NCBI RefSeq assembly: GCF_918797505.1
Contig: NC_092797.1
Coordinates: 3,320,288 to 3,384,287 of the forward strand
Direction: 5' to 3'
Source: Bemisia tabaci
Taxonomy: Eukaryota; Arthropoda; Insecta; Hemiptera; Aleyrodidae
Length of the DNA: 64,000 bases
Positions 11,606 through 23,330 of this stretch are shown in pieces (positions within the stretch are counted from its first letter, which is position 1; every line of letters starts with the position of its first letter). The notes under the pieces are model-generated. The model saw nothing but the letters and a program-made list of their open reading frames with translations, did not search any database and was not told the origin of the DNA. Made by a program: the position numbers and the translations under genes.

Positions 11606-11820
11606 ACATTGGATCTAGAGTCCAGAGTCTTAAAAACATCGACAAGAAAAAGTACTCTTGATTCAATCAGAATCTAGCTTAAATCAAGAACCAAGCCTCT
11701 TAATTTAAGCGGATTTCGTTTTGATTCAAGCAAAAATCCGATTGAATCAAGAGGATTTTTTTTTTCGTCAATGTTTTTATGAGTCTGGACTCTAGGTACA
11801 ATGTGTTTTTTTTACCAGTG
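11557..11820. mobile_element. MITE family E (CACTA-like) with an expanded A run
   Basis: Starts CACTGGG and ends CCAGTG, with 2-bp ca on both sides (11555-11556, 11821-11822). Arms contain GGATCTAGAGTCCAGAGTCT and the inverted GAGTCTGGACTCTAGG. CACTG termini with 2-3-bp duplications are typical of CACTA/EnSpm elements. An internal run of 41 A (11564-11604) sits in the left arm. Confidence 0.83.
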
Positions 11821-11822
11821 CA

Positions 11823-12717
11823 TGTGAAAAGTCAGAGATTATTCCTTATTCATTGCTTTGGTTGGGGAAACATGGAACAACTCGGGCCTTTTATCCTACC
11901 AAATGTATAGACTCCCTAATTCCTATGACAATATTTAATGCTCATGAGAAGTATTTCTTCGGCACAGCCGTAAATATCAAGATTTCTTCAAAATTACGGA
12001 AGCACAAGGTCTCGGCTGTCCCTAACGACTGTATCCTCCGGATGCGTCCCTTATTAAGTGAGATAATCCCGGTGGCACAATGATCTGGTGGCACCGCTGT
12101 CCTGGAGCAAGGACCACGTAAGTTCAGTAAGAACCCGAAGTAGAAACGCGGTTTTGCTGAGCAGAGGAGGGCAGGTCTCCTGATCAGATACCCCTAGAAA
12201 CCTAGTTGGATGGCGTCTCGGCGTTATAATCTCTTCATTCAAGTTACCAGCTCGATTCGATCATAATTGAGAGGGCGTTCCGTCCCAGCACCCCCGTACA
12301 ATTACCCGCGTTGCCGCTTTTATGTCAAATTGAAAGGAGGGCTTCTTCGAAAAGAAGAAACGCTCGATAGAATCAGTGAGTACGCAAAGAAAACAGTTCT
12401 GTTTTTTTTCCCTTTTCTGCGGCTTACTTCTTAAAAAACGCCGAGTGGACCTCTTAATCATTGTTTATTAAGTTTGAAGTACTTATGTTTATTAAGCTTG
12501 TTAAGTTTCACTTATTCGTGAGAACAAATGTTTTTAATTTAGCGATTGAACTTCCACTCTGTGGCATGATGTCGTATATTGTCATCAATGCATCCTTTTT
12601 TGAAAAAATCATCATACTGAAAATTCGAGGAGAAAATTCGGGACTGCATAGCCGTGTCATATAGATGTGTATATCTCTATACGAAACACAAAATTAATTC
12701 ATGCCATAGAAGTTTAA
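11823..12717. other. Unassigned DNA
   Basis: No gene or recognised repeat. Confidence 0.5.
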
Positions 12718-13086
12718 TTGGATTACATTTCGCATTAAGGAACCACTATCTCTGACTCTTCACTGGGAAAAAAAAAACCACATTGGATCTAGAGTCCAGA
12801 CTCTTAAAAACATCGACAAGAAAAAATACTCTTGATTCAATCAGATTTAAGCTCAAATCAAGAACCAAGCCTCTTAATTTGAGCGGATTTCCTTTTGATT
12901 TAAGCTTAAATCTGATTGAATCAAGAGTCCATTTTCTTTTCTATGTTTTCAAGAGTCTGGACTCTAGATCCATAATGTGTTTTTTTTCCAGTGATCTTTG
13001 AAAGCACCATTCTGCGTAACGAGACCAACGGCATACATGTTGTTTCTAAAATTCAGCAGAAGTAGTGGTTTCTCATTGCGAAATGG
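12718..13086. mobile_element. MITE family B copy split by a family E insertion
   Basis: Left part 12718-12760 (TTGGATTACATTTCGCATTA, CTATCTCTGACTCTT) and right part 12994-13086 (TACATGTTGTTTCTAAAATT, GGTTTCTCATTGCGAAATGG) are the two halves of one B element. The family E element at 12761-12993 lies exactly between them, so E is younger. Confidence 0.75.
12761..12993. mobile_element. MITE family E (CACTA-like), nested in family B
   Basis: 233 bp, CACTGGGAAAA to TTTTTTTCCAGTG; flanks tt and at match at one of two bases. Arms share ATTGGATCTAGAGTCCAGAC with its complement, and an inner pair around TTGATTCAATCAGATTTAAG. Confidence 0.83.
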
Positions 13087-13104
13087 CTTCATTCTTGCTA
13101 AAAG

Positions 13105-13167
13105 GAATTATGTTACACGCAAATCCGATACACATAGTTCCCTCTAGCATAAATACGTCTAAATTTG
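13105..13167. mobile_element. MITE family F fragment
   Basis: ACACATAGTTCCCTCTAGCA and TAAATACGTCTAAATTTGG match one arm with several changes. Confidence 0.45.
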
Positions 13168-13174
13168 GTCCGAT

Positions 13175-13310
13175 TGGACTAAACTTTGCAATTGAAAACT
13201 ACAATTTCAGGCTCATCTTTAAAACACCACCTGCATAGGGATTATGGCGCGTATGTTTTTTTCTAAAATGAGCGATAAATTGTAGTGCTCAATTCCAAAA
13301 TGCAGTTCAA
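13175..13310. mobile_element. MITE family B copy
   Basis: TGGACTAAACTTTGCAATTG to CTCAATTCCAAAATGCAGTT, with CAATTTCAGGCTCATCTTTA inside. Its right end touches the family D element that follows. Confidence 0.75.
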
Positions 13311-13438
13311 TTCGTCGCTCCCCTGACTTAAGGGCGCATCTACATTTCTGTATGAGCCGCAGAAAGCATGGATCTATGTGTAATACGAGACTCTCGTGGC
13401 AATTGAGATACGCCTTTAAGTCAGAGGAGCGACGAATT
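13309..13438. mobile_element. MITE family D copy
   Basis: 130-bp palindromic element: AATTCGTCGCTCCCCTGACT at the left and TAAGTCAGAGGAGCGACGAA at the right. Confidence 0.8.
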
Positions 13439-15253
13439 TTGACAAAAACTGTAGATTTGGGGATATTTTGGACACATTTTTGATGACCACTGCCCATCCG
13501 AACCTGAAATCTGGCTAAAACCAAATCGGCAATCCCAGCACCGAAAAATCCGGCAGCTGCGGCCCTGAATCTGGACCTGATGGAAACGTTGCAGTGCGCC
13601 GTGCCCTGAACGTTCGAAAAGTTGGTCCGACAGGGCGGGGGGGAGGAGGGGGGGCTAAAGTGGGGGTCGAGAAAAGTGGTCGCGGATCGTTGGTCGGAGG
13701 CTATCTCTTCATTGGTGTCCGACTGTTCATCTCAACTCCTCGGCTCAACGGTAATTTGTGACTCACGTCGTATTATTGTGTCGATATTCGATTATTTATC
13801 GGTTTAATCGGATACTGTCCTCCGCACTCAGAGTTGCCGAACTTACGGATATTGTACCGTTTTTGTGTTCCGTAATCGTTCTCTACCGTGCTGAGAAAAA
13901 GCGGCGTTCAATAACTTGCGTGTTGCCGGATCTCTTCCTAGATAAGTAAAATGTTTGGAGAAAATGGTGAATTTTTTTTTTTTTTTTCAACATTTTTCTG
14001 AAAATTTTAATTGAATCGACGAAATGAAAACACCAACCCGGAAGAATGAAAATGTTCAAGAGGCACAAAAAACTGTACAGTATATAGTTGAAGAAGTTGG
14101 TCAGAGAAGATTTTTGGTGCCAAAGGACAAGCACCTAGGGACACTTTAAAGGCCCAAGTTGACGCAGATGCGCCTTCTTTAATGGCCTTTACTCGTATGG
14201 AAGTTGGACGTCTTTAATGTAATTTTGGTATTTTTTAGTTTCCGGGTTGGTTTGTTTTCATTCACTCAGATACAATCCCAGTTTGACCTAATACACCTGA
14301 AGATTTCATTAACTGACATGCGTTTTAATTGTGTGATGTCTTGTATCGATATTTTTATGTCATGAGAAAACAGAGAGACAAACATATTGAATCCACGCAT
14401 TCGCGATTCATCAGTCCCAGTACCGAAATGAAGGAAAAGTGCTAAGGAAAATTGTGCTTGAGAATTTGAATGTTGTCATATTGCCGCTTACAAGGTTTAT
14501 TTTTGGAAAAACATGTCAATCAAATTTTCATGTACAGCCTATAAAATTACAAATGAAATTTTTCCTAAAATATATTGAAGAAAGATCCCCAAGTTTTTAA
14601 AGTATTAGGTATTTTTCAAAAGAAATTCCGGAACTTGCGAATCTTCTCAAGGCCGACTCCTAGAGCATAACAGACCATGGCAACGCTGTATCACCCCTTC
14701 CCGTCGCCCATCCTGAAAGTCATTCAAGCTGTTTCGTGCGCGATAATCTTTAATTTATTTTTCATTCAACTAATTTACCCATCGTCCCGCAAGTCTTTTT
14801 ATTTCTTTTTTAATATTCTATCCTCCTCTCCGGGTAGTATTACCCGGTAACTGTCTCATCGCCGCTTTCAGAATGCATTAACGCCGCAGCAAGCTGAGTT
14901 CCTTCTTTAAACCGCCAGAAGTCTAAAAACCCGAAAGTTCAGACATTTTATGGGGAACCCTACCTTTACTCTTTGCCTAATAGTTGCTCTAGGCACTTTT
15001 CATAACTGAGACAACTGGTTTTCATAATCGGCTTAGGTTGTGGCAAATCGAACATCTGTAAACAAATATTTAGACTATTCATCATGGCCTGCGGTAAATT
15101 TTGCCTCTATTTTAGTCATTACACAAAATATTGATCAAAAGGTCATGTGAGGAGCTTCAGATCTCAAATGGACGTAAGTAGTGTTGCGCAAAACAGCTGA
15201 ACTCCACAAGGGAAATACTCAACGCAAGCTTTTGACTCTCTTGTGGCGTCACC
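13439..15253. other. Unassigned DNA
   Basis: Apart from a weak family A fragment at 13883, no feature recognised. 13970-13987 is a T run and 13630-13660 is G-rich. Confidence 0.5.
13883..13940 (+). mobile_element. MITE family A, possible left fragment
   Basis: CTACCGTGCTGAGAAAAAG followed by GCGTGTTGCCGGATCTC follows the family A left-arm order, but it is diverged and no right arm is visible. Confidence 0.4.
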
Positions 15254-15664
15254 TACGGGTTGATTATTGAAAATTATAGACAAAGCCATAGACAAAGCAG
15301 ACATAAGATACATGGAAAGATCACATTGGTGGAAGCGGGTGGTTTTAATGGACAAAAGAGGTAGGTAATTGACTAACTAACGGCAACCCACGAGTGACCC
15401 GACAGTTAGTCTATCATTTTCTCCGTTTGTCTATCGGAACCACCCATTTAAACCAACAGGATTGCTCGATACTCCCTCCCTATGTCGTCTTTGTCTGTCG
15501 CCTTGTCTATCAATTTCAATAATGAGTCCGCATCATTGTCTATCATTTTCTCCGTTTGTCTATAGGAACCACCCATTTTAACCAATAGGATCGTTCCATA
15601 TTCCCACTGTCTTCTTTTTCTATAGCTTTGTCTATAGCATCAAATTCAATAATCAGTCCACGGG
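15254..15664. mobile_element. MITE family I copy with duplicated right arm
   Basis: Left arm TTGATTATTGAAAATTATAG then GACAAAGCCATAGACAAAGC. The right arm appears twice, from GTCTATCATTTTCTCCGTTT at 15409 and 15538 (129-bp period), each followed by GGAACCACCCATTT. Confidence 0.78.
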
Positions 15665-16330
15665 GCTGATCATATAATCAACCTACATCTTCTTACCTTG
15701 TAGACTCTAAATGAGGGTTTTCTTTGCCCGAGTCACGGTTTTTTAAGGGAGCAACAGCGCTCGACGGGGAGACTGCCGAAACAAAGGTGGGTCCCAGGGC
15801 GCGGAAGTGATAAAGCGGGAGAAAGGAACGGATGAAGAAGGGTGAATTTTTAAGGGAAAGAAAAGAAGAGATGAAGACGAGGCGATAAGCGAAGGTGCGT
15901 CGCCGTCGGAGCCAAGACGCGGGGGCGCGGGTGGAATGGAGGGAGCGGAAAAAGAAAAGGAGTCTGTGAAAGGAGCTAATCAAAATTAAATGAGGGGCGG
16001 GTGGATGTGGAGGTGCAAGTGGAAGTGGATGAAAGGTCAAAATCTGATCGCAAGGTCGGTCGGCTCCTGAGCTGAGCAACTTGGGATTCCGGTCTAAGAT
16101 GCGAGTCATCCGGTTTTGGATATGCGTACTGCGTAGGGATATCATGAGGGACCCCCAATGCGAGGATATTCCGTTTCCGCAAAATAATATTTTTATGAAG
16201 ATGACCCGCTCAATGATTTGGATTTCTTCTGTGGAATTGAGCCGAGTTTTGGGGGTATGCTAGTTTAGGGGCATGCCTCAGCGGAAACTTTCCGGTCCCG
16301 GAATCGGAAACTTTCATTGGAAAGTCTTCG
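15665..16330. other. Purine-rich unassigned DNA
   Basis: 15780-16040 is strongly purine-rich on the plus strand and keeps a 150-codon frame open on the minus strand; composition alone explains it. Confidence 0.5.
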
Positions 16331-16562
16331 CACTGGAAAAAAACACATTGGATCTAGAGTCCAGACTCTTGGAAACATTGACAAAGAAAAAGGACTCTTG
16401 ATTTTATCAGATTTTAGCTTACAATTAAATCAAAAGGAAATCCGCTCCAATTAAGAGGCTAGTTCTTGATTTAAGCTTAAATCTGATTGAATTAAGAGTA
16501 TTTTTCTTGTCGATGTTTTTAAGAGTCTGGACTCAAGATTCAATGTGTTTCTTTTTTCAGTG
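16331..16562. mobile_element. MITE family E (CACTA-like)
   Basis: 232 bp, CACTGGAAAAAAACACATTG to CAATGTGTTTCTTTTTTCAG then TG; cg flanks both sides (16329-16330, 16563-16564). Confidence 0.87.
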
Positions 16563-16712
16563 CGGGAATGACCGCTTAAAATATACTTTTCTATACTGAC
16601 AATGAGTGAAAAATTAACCCCATAGTTCAAATAATACGGAAATTGGAACACAAAGTAACCCTAAGCCTCTGGTTGATTCCGCGGTTTGCCGGTTTTCGCC
16701 ATGGTTTTTATG

Positions 16713-16857
16713 GTAGGACTAAATTTTTCAATTAGAAACTGTACACTCTCTGGCTCATTCCCAAAAGCATCTGCCTAGGCGAACTAGTGGCGTGTTGCAC
16801 ACGTTGATTGTGGAACGAGCCAGTAATGGTAGTTTCTAAATGCAAAATATAGTTCGA
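16713..16857. mobile_element. MITE family B copy
   Basis: GTAGGACTAAATTTTTCAAT to TTCTAAATGCAAAATATAGT, with TCTGGCTCATTCCCAAAAGC inside. Confidence 0.72.
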
Positions 16858-16892
16858 TCCATTGACCCTCGATGTGTTCATGAACTCTTTTT

Positions 16893-16949
16893 CGCTCAAA
16901 TATGGTCCATATACAGACATGCGATCCGTATATGGTCTATATTTGAGCG
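16893..16949. repeat. Compact hairpin, 22-bp stem and 13-nt loop
   Basis: 16893-16914 pairs with 16928-16949 with two mismatches. The length is in the range of a microRNA precursor stem, but no other evidence of transcription is visible. Confidence 0.75.
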
Positions 16950-18296
16950 GCTATGGGTTTAATCATGGTGCGCACGATTTATTCGTCCCAATGTTTTCTC
17001 TGGTAATGAAAAACATATCAGTCTCAGGATCATCGAATACATAACGAATGATCATGTGTGTTAGGTACCAGCGAGCCTCACTTTAAAATGCTTTTAATTT
17101 TCTGTTGCAGGTAAGCAGCCTTTTTCTAGTACCATATTGTCATTCGTCCTCAGTCATCTGCGGTGAGTTTCGTCTGCACGTTTTTAACGATGTATTTAAA
17201 TCCGTATGAGAGTATCAGAGACTCTAGAGAAAATGTGGATTTCACTTTTCTGAGCATGTTTTTTTCTGAAAACATGAAAAAAATAAAAAGAGGAAGGAGT
17301 TACAGTTGTACCTCGTCATAACGTTCCTCGAAATAACGTGTATTCGGTATGAACTTTCATTTTTTATGTTCTCGATCAATGGATCCGTTCGTTTTAGCGT
17401 TTCTTCAAATGAAGTTTTTTTCCGTAAACAATGCTTTTCCTAGAATTTCCCCTTGTCATCGTGATCACGAGATCCAACTGTGAATAATAATTTTACAAAA
17501 TGTAACTCTTGTAATTTTTACCCAGACGAAATGGAAATTTCCCTTAAGGTGCGGATAGACAAACCCTCCTTCCATAGAGTCGTCCGTGCGTCATCTTTTC
17601 ACCGACCTTTTTTTCAGTTCATCATCAATGACAACGACCCAGCAGCAACTCTCGGCCGACGAGCGATGACGAAAACAGAAGTTACGTTTCTTATTTCGCA
17701 GCCGTCGCCTCCGAGAGCAACGAGGGAGCGCCGCCGCTGCTCTAGGTGTTTTCGATTAATTTCAAAGCCGCGATTTTAAATTCACCTCAATTTGCCTCCG
17801 CGGTGACTGCGGAGCCGGGGGCGCGGGGGGAGGGGGGGGGGGGGCTCCCTTTGATCTCGCGGGGTCCCGGACCGACCCCTAAGCGAGAGTACTTGGAGAC
17901 CATTCGCGACACCTTTGACAATGACAACTGCCAAGATCAGGTGTTGATTACGTCTCTTTTCATTCCTCCGTCCGCGGGAAAATAAGGGACGCTTTCCCTT
18001 CCCTGTTTGTCTAACGCCGTTTCAATCACATTTTTAACCGCTTTTTCGAGCCCGCCCCCTCCTCCTCTCCTTCTGGCTGAGGTTATCTCATGCAGGGTTG
18101 CCAGAGTGTGGAAAATTTTAAACCAGGAATAGGCCACAAGGCAAGATCCGAACTATAGGAAAAAAACATCACATCACGCTCCCTTTCCAAAATCTTACTT
18201 GGTAAGTGTGTCACACACCAGGGAGTCGCTTGGAAACAACTCCACCGTCCTGAAGTAAAATCCTTGTTTATTACTCGTTTAAGTTCAATGCACTGA
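16950..18296. other. Unassigned DNA with G run
   Basis: G run at 17832-17844. 18091 onwards, CAGGGTTGCCAGAGTGTGG, looks like a hAT-type terminus without a partner. No gene recognised. Confidence 0.5.
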
Positions 18297-18489
18297 AAAA
18301 ACAAGTATCACAATCGCAATTATACTTCTGGCTGATTTCGGGGTCAGATGTATGAGAAGTTGCTGTAGCTAGAGGTATGGTTGATGCACTCACACTTTCG
18401 GTAAACTAGCACCTCTGACTGGTGCGACTACTCTTATATTTGGCGCCAAAATAAGCCAGGAGTATAATTGGGATTGTGATTATTTTTCT
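18297..18489. mobile_element. Foldback element of about 193 bp
   Basis: TCACAATCGCAATTATACTT then CTGGCTGATTT pairs with AAATAAGCCAGGAGTATAAT then TGGGATTGTGA. Confidence 0.75.
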
Positions 18490-19716
18490 TCCGTGTGAGG
18501 AGTTAATAAGTATTTTTAACACAGCTCAAATTGAATATCAAATCATGTATGATCAATCATCAAATGATGTAATTTTTATTTTCCCATTTAATCAATGTTC
18601 ACTGTGAACCGAACAATCGGAAAATAATAAAACAGGTTGGTTAATATAAGGAGTGCAATACAAAGTATCTCAGGTACACGGATACTTCCGCTCTATGTGA
18701 CGCACCGCAATCCCGGCCCTTGTAAATTTAGAGGGAGAAATAGGTCTGTTTTAATATAAGTTCAGAAATTTGGCAATGTTCACTTTATTTTCGCATTCAT
18801 GCTTTTTTCCATTCTTTTTTAATTCCTTGTATTCTGAACTGTTTGGAAAAAATGTTAAAAGTCTACAGTGATATTCAACACAGTCAGTGAGTTTTGTTCA
18901 ACATTTTTTCCTTAAAATTTACTTAAAAGAGTTTCCTAATACGGACGTCTAAACAGGTTTTTAAGAGTTTTTTTAAAAAATGTTTTTAAAGGTCATTGCT
19001 TCCAGGGTTCCCACGAAAATCGGTTTACTCGTGGGATAACAGTCTCGCGAAATAGGTAAGGTAATTCAAGGCGGCAATTAAGGATAAAAGGTCACGACGA
19101 AATTTGAAAAAAGGAAACATCGGAGGGAAAACCCGTTGAAACTTAAATTGAATTAGATTGAGGGAGCGAAAGAGGTGAGAAAAAGCAAAAGAGGGAACTA
19201 GTCTCTAAAGTCAGGCGAAAGCTCAAGAGAGGAAAGAGGGCCATTTCCATACTTCCAGTAAAGAAATCTCGACAGCAGTTTTATCATTGAGGGAAACAAG
19301 ACTCAACAATGATTAACATAGTCGCTTAAGTAAATAAATATCCTTAAATTCCCGGATTTTTTCTTCTTTTTTTAATAAACAACCTGGGGAAATTGCTTTC
19401 GCGCGAGTCGCGACATTGTGAATAAGGAAAAGAGCTGCTGCACTTCTTCCCGTTTTTTCATCTGTACATACCCCTCTTTTTTCTTCCACGAAAAAAATCT
19501 TCGCCGGTTGTCTCTCCCGCGCTTAATCTTCAAATATCCAACGCGACATGCTATTAAAAATGGAAACAATTTGGTTTTAAAGTGGCCCACTTTTTCACTG
19601 GACCTCGCTGTCTTCCTCCCTCTCTAATTTTAGTTCCCGGTGCTGTTGGAGGCATATTTGGGAAAAATGCTTTTACTCAATCTTTATGTCCGGATTTTGA
19701 GTTAACTGGAATTCAC
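18490..19716. other. Unassigned DNA
   Basis: No gene or repeat family recognised. Confidence 0.5.
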
Positions 19717-19838
19717 AATTTGACGTATTTCTGCCGAACGGACCTATGTGCATTAAGACATGAGCCCTTAGGCCCATAAGAATATATGCATAACAGGGCT
19801 CACGTCATAATGCACATGTTGACAGAAATATGTCCAAT
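19717..19838. mobile_element. MITE family F copy
   Basis: AATTTGACGTATTTCTGCCG to GACAGAAATATGTCCAATT, centre CCCATAAGAATATATGCATA. Confidence 0.75.
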
Positions 19839-21023
19839 TGAGGAGCATAGAGAGCAAGGCGCGTAAATGCAATTTTTGAAAAATATTAGGTATTAGTGAC
19901 TTCAACTGAAACTAGTCACAAAATATATTCTATGATTAAAAACCCTTAAGCATAATATGTTTTTGAGGAGGCCAAACTTCAAAACATCTCGTAAATTGTT
20001 CTAAAATGTATTAGTTTACACAGCCATCCGTCTTGTATCTGGTGTTTCTGAAACCTTTGCTTGTCAAGGCTTTGGGGCCATCCTAAATTATACGTTACTT
20101 ACTTTAGCATTTTTGACCCCCCGCCCTTCCTCCTTTGTAACGCTTTTGCGACGTATATGGATCCTATCATTGCCTATCATTTACCCCATGCTTTAACACG
20201 TAAAAACAAAATAGCGGGTAATAGGACAATTATCCAAAGTCCAAAGTATAAAAATGTCCAAAGTCATTAAAGTCCATATCTAAAACAAGTCCAAATATCT
20301 GGAATGTACATGGAATTACCGACAGGTAAATTGTAATATTAATTAAGACTCACAGTAACCGGCCGTCTTGGGCATTTTTAATTTTGGCGATGGTGCCGCC
20401 ACTGGACATTCCAGATACTTGGACATTTTTTACTCATGGACTTTTCATATATTGGACATTCTTTTACTCTGATCATTTGTTTTTGGACATTCTGACTTAT
20501 CACCGAATAGCGTAACGGTCTCCTCGACCCCCTCACTCCTAGAGCGTGACGTAATTCAGGGACAACCCCTCGGCCCAATTTGACAACTACTTGGCTCTCG
20601 GGCGAGATTTCGCGAGGATAACGCGTTTAATTTCCGAGTAGTCCTATTTTTCAAATCCGGGCGTTTAGCAATTAAATACTTTAATCGTTCCTTTCATCCA
20701 CTTTACGGCGCGGCAAGACGGGGGAGTCCTCTCAATTGTCGACTGCATTATTTTAATGACTGTAAATCTCGGCTCCCGAGTTGAATCGGGAGGGGGGGGG
20801 GGGGCTAACGTCCCGGGGCCGGGAGCGCCCCGGAGCGGCGGCGGCGACGAACAAGTTTTCAAACGGGGAAAGAGCTCGCTTAATTCACTATTCATAGTTT
20901 AATTAATTAATGTTTGCCTTTGAAAAGGAGCGTTTGCACAAAGTCGTGGTGACAGGAGCGGGAAGTTGCTACGGATCTCCCCGAAGAAGTTCGGCCATGA
21001 CCATCCGAGTAATATCCAGGGGA
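19839..21023. other. Unassigned DNA outside the foldback at 20216-20509
   Basis: 20525-20570 has CCTAGAGCGTGACGTAATTC, like CCTAGAGCGTTACGTATTTT at 50740 and AAAGAGCGTTACGTAATTTA at 45650: probably three ends of one more repeat family. G run near 20793-20804. Confidence 0.45.
20216..20509. mobile_element. Foldback built of short GTCCA/TGGAC repeats
   Basis: Left half repeats AAAGTCCA and TGTCCAAAG, right half repeats TTGGACATT; AATATCTGGAATGTACATGG pairs with GACATTCCAGATACTTGG. Confidence 0.65.
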
Positions 21024-21425
21024 GGAACCCTAATCCACCCTGTGCTGTGGGAGTAACATGCATCATGTCCCGATGCCACTTGAATATATTTTCACTGGAA
21101 AAATGGTATGCTGTTTTAGCAATTAGGATGTCAGATATGTGTATTCTAAATGAAACCCTAATACACCCTGTGTTGTGGGAGTAACATGCATCAGGTTCCC
21201 GATGCGACTTGTATGTATTTTCACCGGAAAAATGGTCTGCTGTTTTAGCGCTTAGGATGCCAAAAATGTGTCTGGTAATCCCAATATGTTGCCTTGCCTG
21301 CCAGCACAATTAAATTAGCTTTCAGCGGATGTAAAATTAACGATGAGGGCAGCATCTTGCGATCACCAGACACATTTTCGACATCCTAAGTGCTAAAATA
21401 GCATATTATTTTTTTCAGTGTTGGG
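21024..21425. repeat. Tandem pair plus inverted piece
   Basis: AACCCTAATCCACCCTGTGC and AACCCTAATACACCCTGTGT start two units about 128 bp apart; both contain GGGAGTAACATGCATCA and GGAAAAATGGT. At 21366-21420 ACATTTTCGACATCCTAAGT is the inverted copy of ACTTAGGATG-type sequence, so the whole may be a foldback. Confidence 0.65.
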
Positions 21426-21513
21426 CTGGTCATCATGTCAGAGATGCAGCGATTTTTGACGAATCCAAGGGAATTTGTCAAAACTTGGGAAATTTGTCTC
21501 TCTTCATCCTGAA

Positions 21514-21741
21514 ATGAACGTATTTCTGTTAAACGAGACTAAGCGCCAAATTGAGTTCCTTTTGAGGATTTTAGAATCCCGGATAGCGCGTTCTGTCAAA
21601 CGGAACTAAGCCTCATGGAAAATCATTGCGAGTATATGGACGGAACGAGCATCGCGTTCCGCAACAACCGCCAATCCAAGCCCCCCTCTCCCTTCCTCCC
21701 CCTATGGCGCTTAGTTCCAATTGATAGAAATACGTCCAAAT
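21514..21741. mobile_element. MITE family F-related longer element
   Basis: ATGAACGTATTTCTGTTAAA at the left and TTGATAGAAATACGTCCAAA at the right. The interior repeats TCTGTCAAACGGAACTAAGC and lacks the usual centre, so this is a variant or a composite. Confidence 0.6.
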
Positions 21742-23070
21742 CAAAGTTTTGTCAAGAATCAGTAGTTCGTGATGCCCTGCTTTTAAAAAAATAGACGCGA
21801 GTTTACTTTTCCCCGAACTTCGGATTTTTAAATCATATCAATTTCCACGATTATTATTAGATAACGAATCCAACAATATACCGCGACAATTAACTATGAT
21901 TTTAGTACGAAGGAATATAAATCCCGTAAGGGATTTCAATTAATAATCGCAAAAAAGAGAATTAAATTGGAGCACCAAATGGATAATCCGAAATATGCAC
22001 ATCACGCATCCTTGTGGCTTAGGCACTCTCCTAGAACTCTCGGCATCCGATATCCACCTCCCTTGTCGCTCGAACCACCTAATCCTCAATGATATTGATA
22101 GCTCGTGCAAAAAAAAACTTAGGTTTTTTTTTGAATTCGGAAACTTGGGTAGTTCATCATCTAGAAGTAATTGAATTACTTCCGCGAGACAGCTATGAAT
22201 TTTAATGCATCGGTGTTCGGCAGACACATCGGAGGGTGCGCCGCGCCACGGTCGCGATGCAAAACGCAACGCATCAAACGAGGCCTCGATGCCAAATCGA
22301 GTATTTTTTGTGGAAAAGATGATTCGAGTCTTGTTTGAACGGGAGCTCAGCAGGAATGATGAACGGTGAATAAATAGTACGTAATAACTGAAAGGTGCGC
22401 GCGGCGCGCAATTTGGCTTGGGCATGGGGGTCCCAGGGTACAGAAAACGCATATGAAAATTTGGAAAGGCCCAAAAGAATGTGGAAATATAGCAATGTGC
22501 CAACGGTTTTCCATCCGTTTCCAACAGATTTTCAGATCATTTTAACCTGGGCCATATTGCCTTATTTTTATAGCTTTTAATAAACTTTAAACAATTTTGA
22601 TGTTTTCAAAGGAATTAGCAGGAAAAAAACGTCATCCCTCTTGAAAATAATAGGGAAAATTTGAAGAAAACCTACGAAATATCTGCTTTTAAGACCATAA
22701 ACTCACGGTTTTCTTTTGTCATGAAAGTGATTTTCGGGAGTCAGCGGTGTTTGTTGCATCTTGGCGGTTGATAAGAAAAAAGGTGAAATTGTAGATCGAT
22801 AATATTCTCTGTTTGACGGTCAGCAGTCACCAACGGATAGAGAAAATGGTCAGCACGTCACTCATCAATCACCATGAGATGGGCTATCTTGTTGTTCACC
22901 AAAATTAACTTTTGTCTCAACTAGTGTTTTGATAACCAATGTAGAATATTGAAAATACTTCGATTTCAACCATTCTGCAAGGATTAAAAAAAGTCTCGTG
23001 ATCTTTCGAATTTTGCTCAATGTTTTGTGCTAAGAAGTGTTAAGCATATTTTTACTTCAATTTTTCAGGT
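21742..23070. other. Unassigned DNA
   Basis: Holds the second-longest open frame of the window (194 codons, minus strand, 21940-22524). It has no recognisable domain and I treat it as chance; see rejected items. Confidence 0.4.
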
Positions 23071-23330
23071 GTTTTTTTTTTTTTTTTTTCTTTATTGAAA
23101 GAATAGAGGACTACATGGTATTAACTCTATTTCTTATAACTAGGAACTAAGAACTACTTTTACAATAATGGGTAGGCTGGTACGACACCGGCCCTATCTA
23201 GATTACAGAATGTACAGGTGCTGTACATTACGATTGAGATAATTGGTGAACTCAGGTGTACTCAATTAAATTGATAGTAAATTCTTGGCCATATTCAGTG
23301 AAATAAATACAAGTCTCCTAAAATCCGTTG
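23071..23330 (-). mobile_element. Possible retroposed 3' end (5'-truncated)
   Basis: On the minus strand the sequence ends CTTTCAATAAAG followed by a run of 18 A: a polyadenylation signal directly before a poly(A) tail. This is what a LINE 3' end or a processed transcript leaves. I cannot see the 5' boundary or a target duplication, so the left limit (in element sense, about 23330) is a guess. Confidence 0.4.

Noticed and set aside
15693..16145. 150-codon open frame on the minus strand
   Set aside because: Explained by a strongly purine-rich plus strand, which removes stop codons on the other strand; the product is low complexity.
20899..21309. 136-codon open frame on the minus strand with internal repetition
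   Set aside because: The repetition comes from the tandem DNA units at 21024-21270.
21940..22524. 194-codon open frame on the minus strand, the second longest in the window
   Set aside because: No recognisable domain, and composition looks like translated noncoding DNA. Length alone can arise by chance in 64 kb. A transcript or homology hit would change this.
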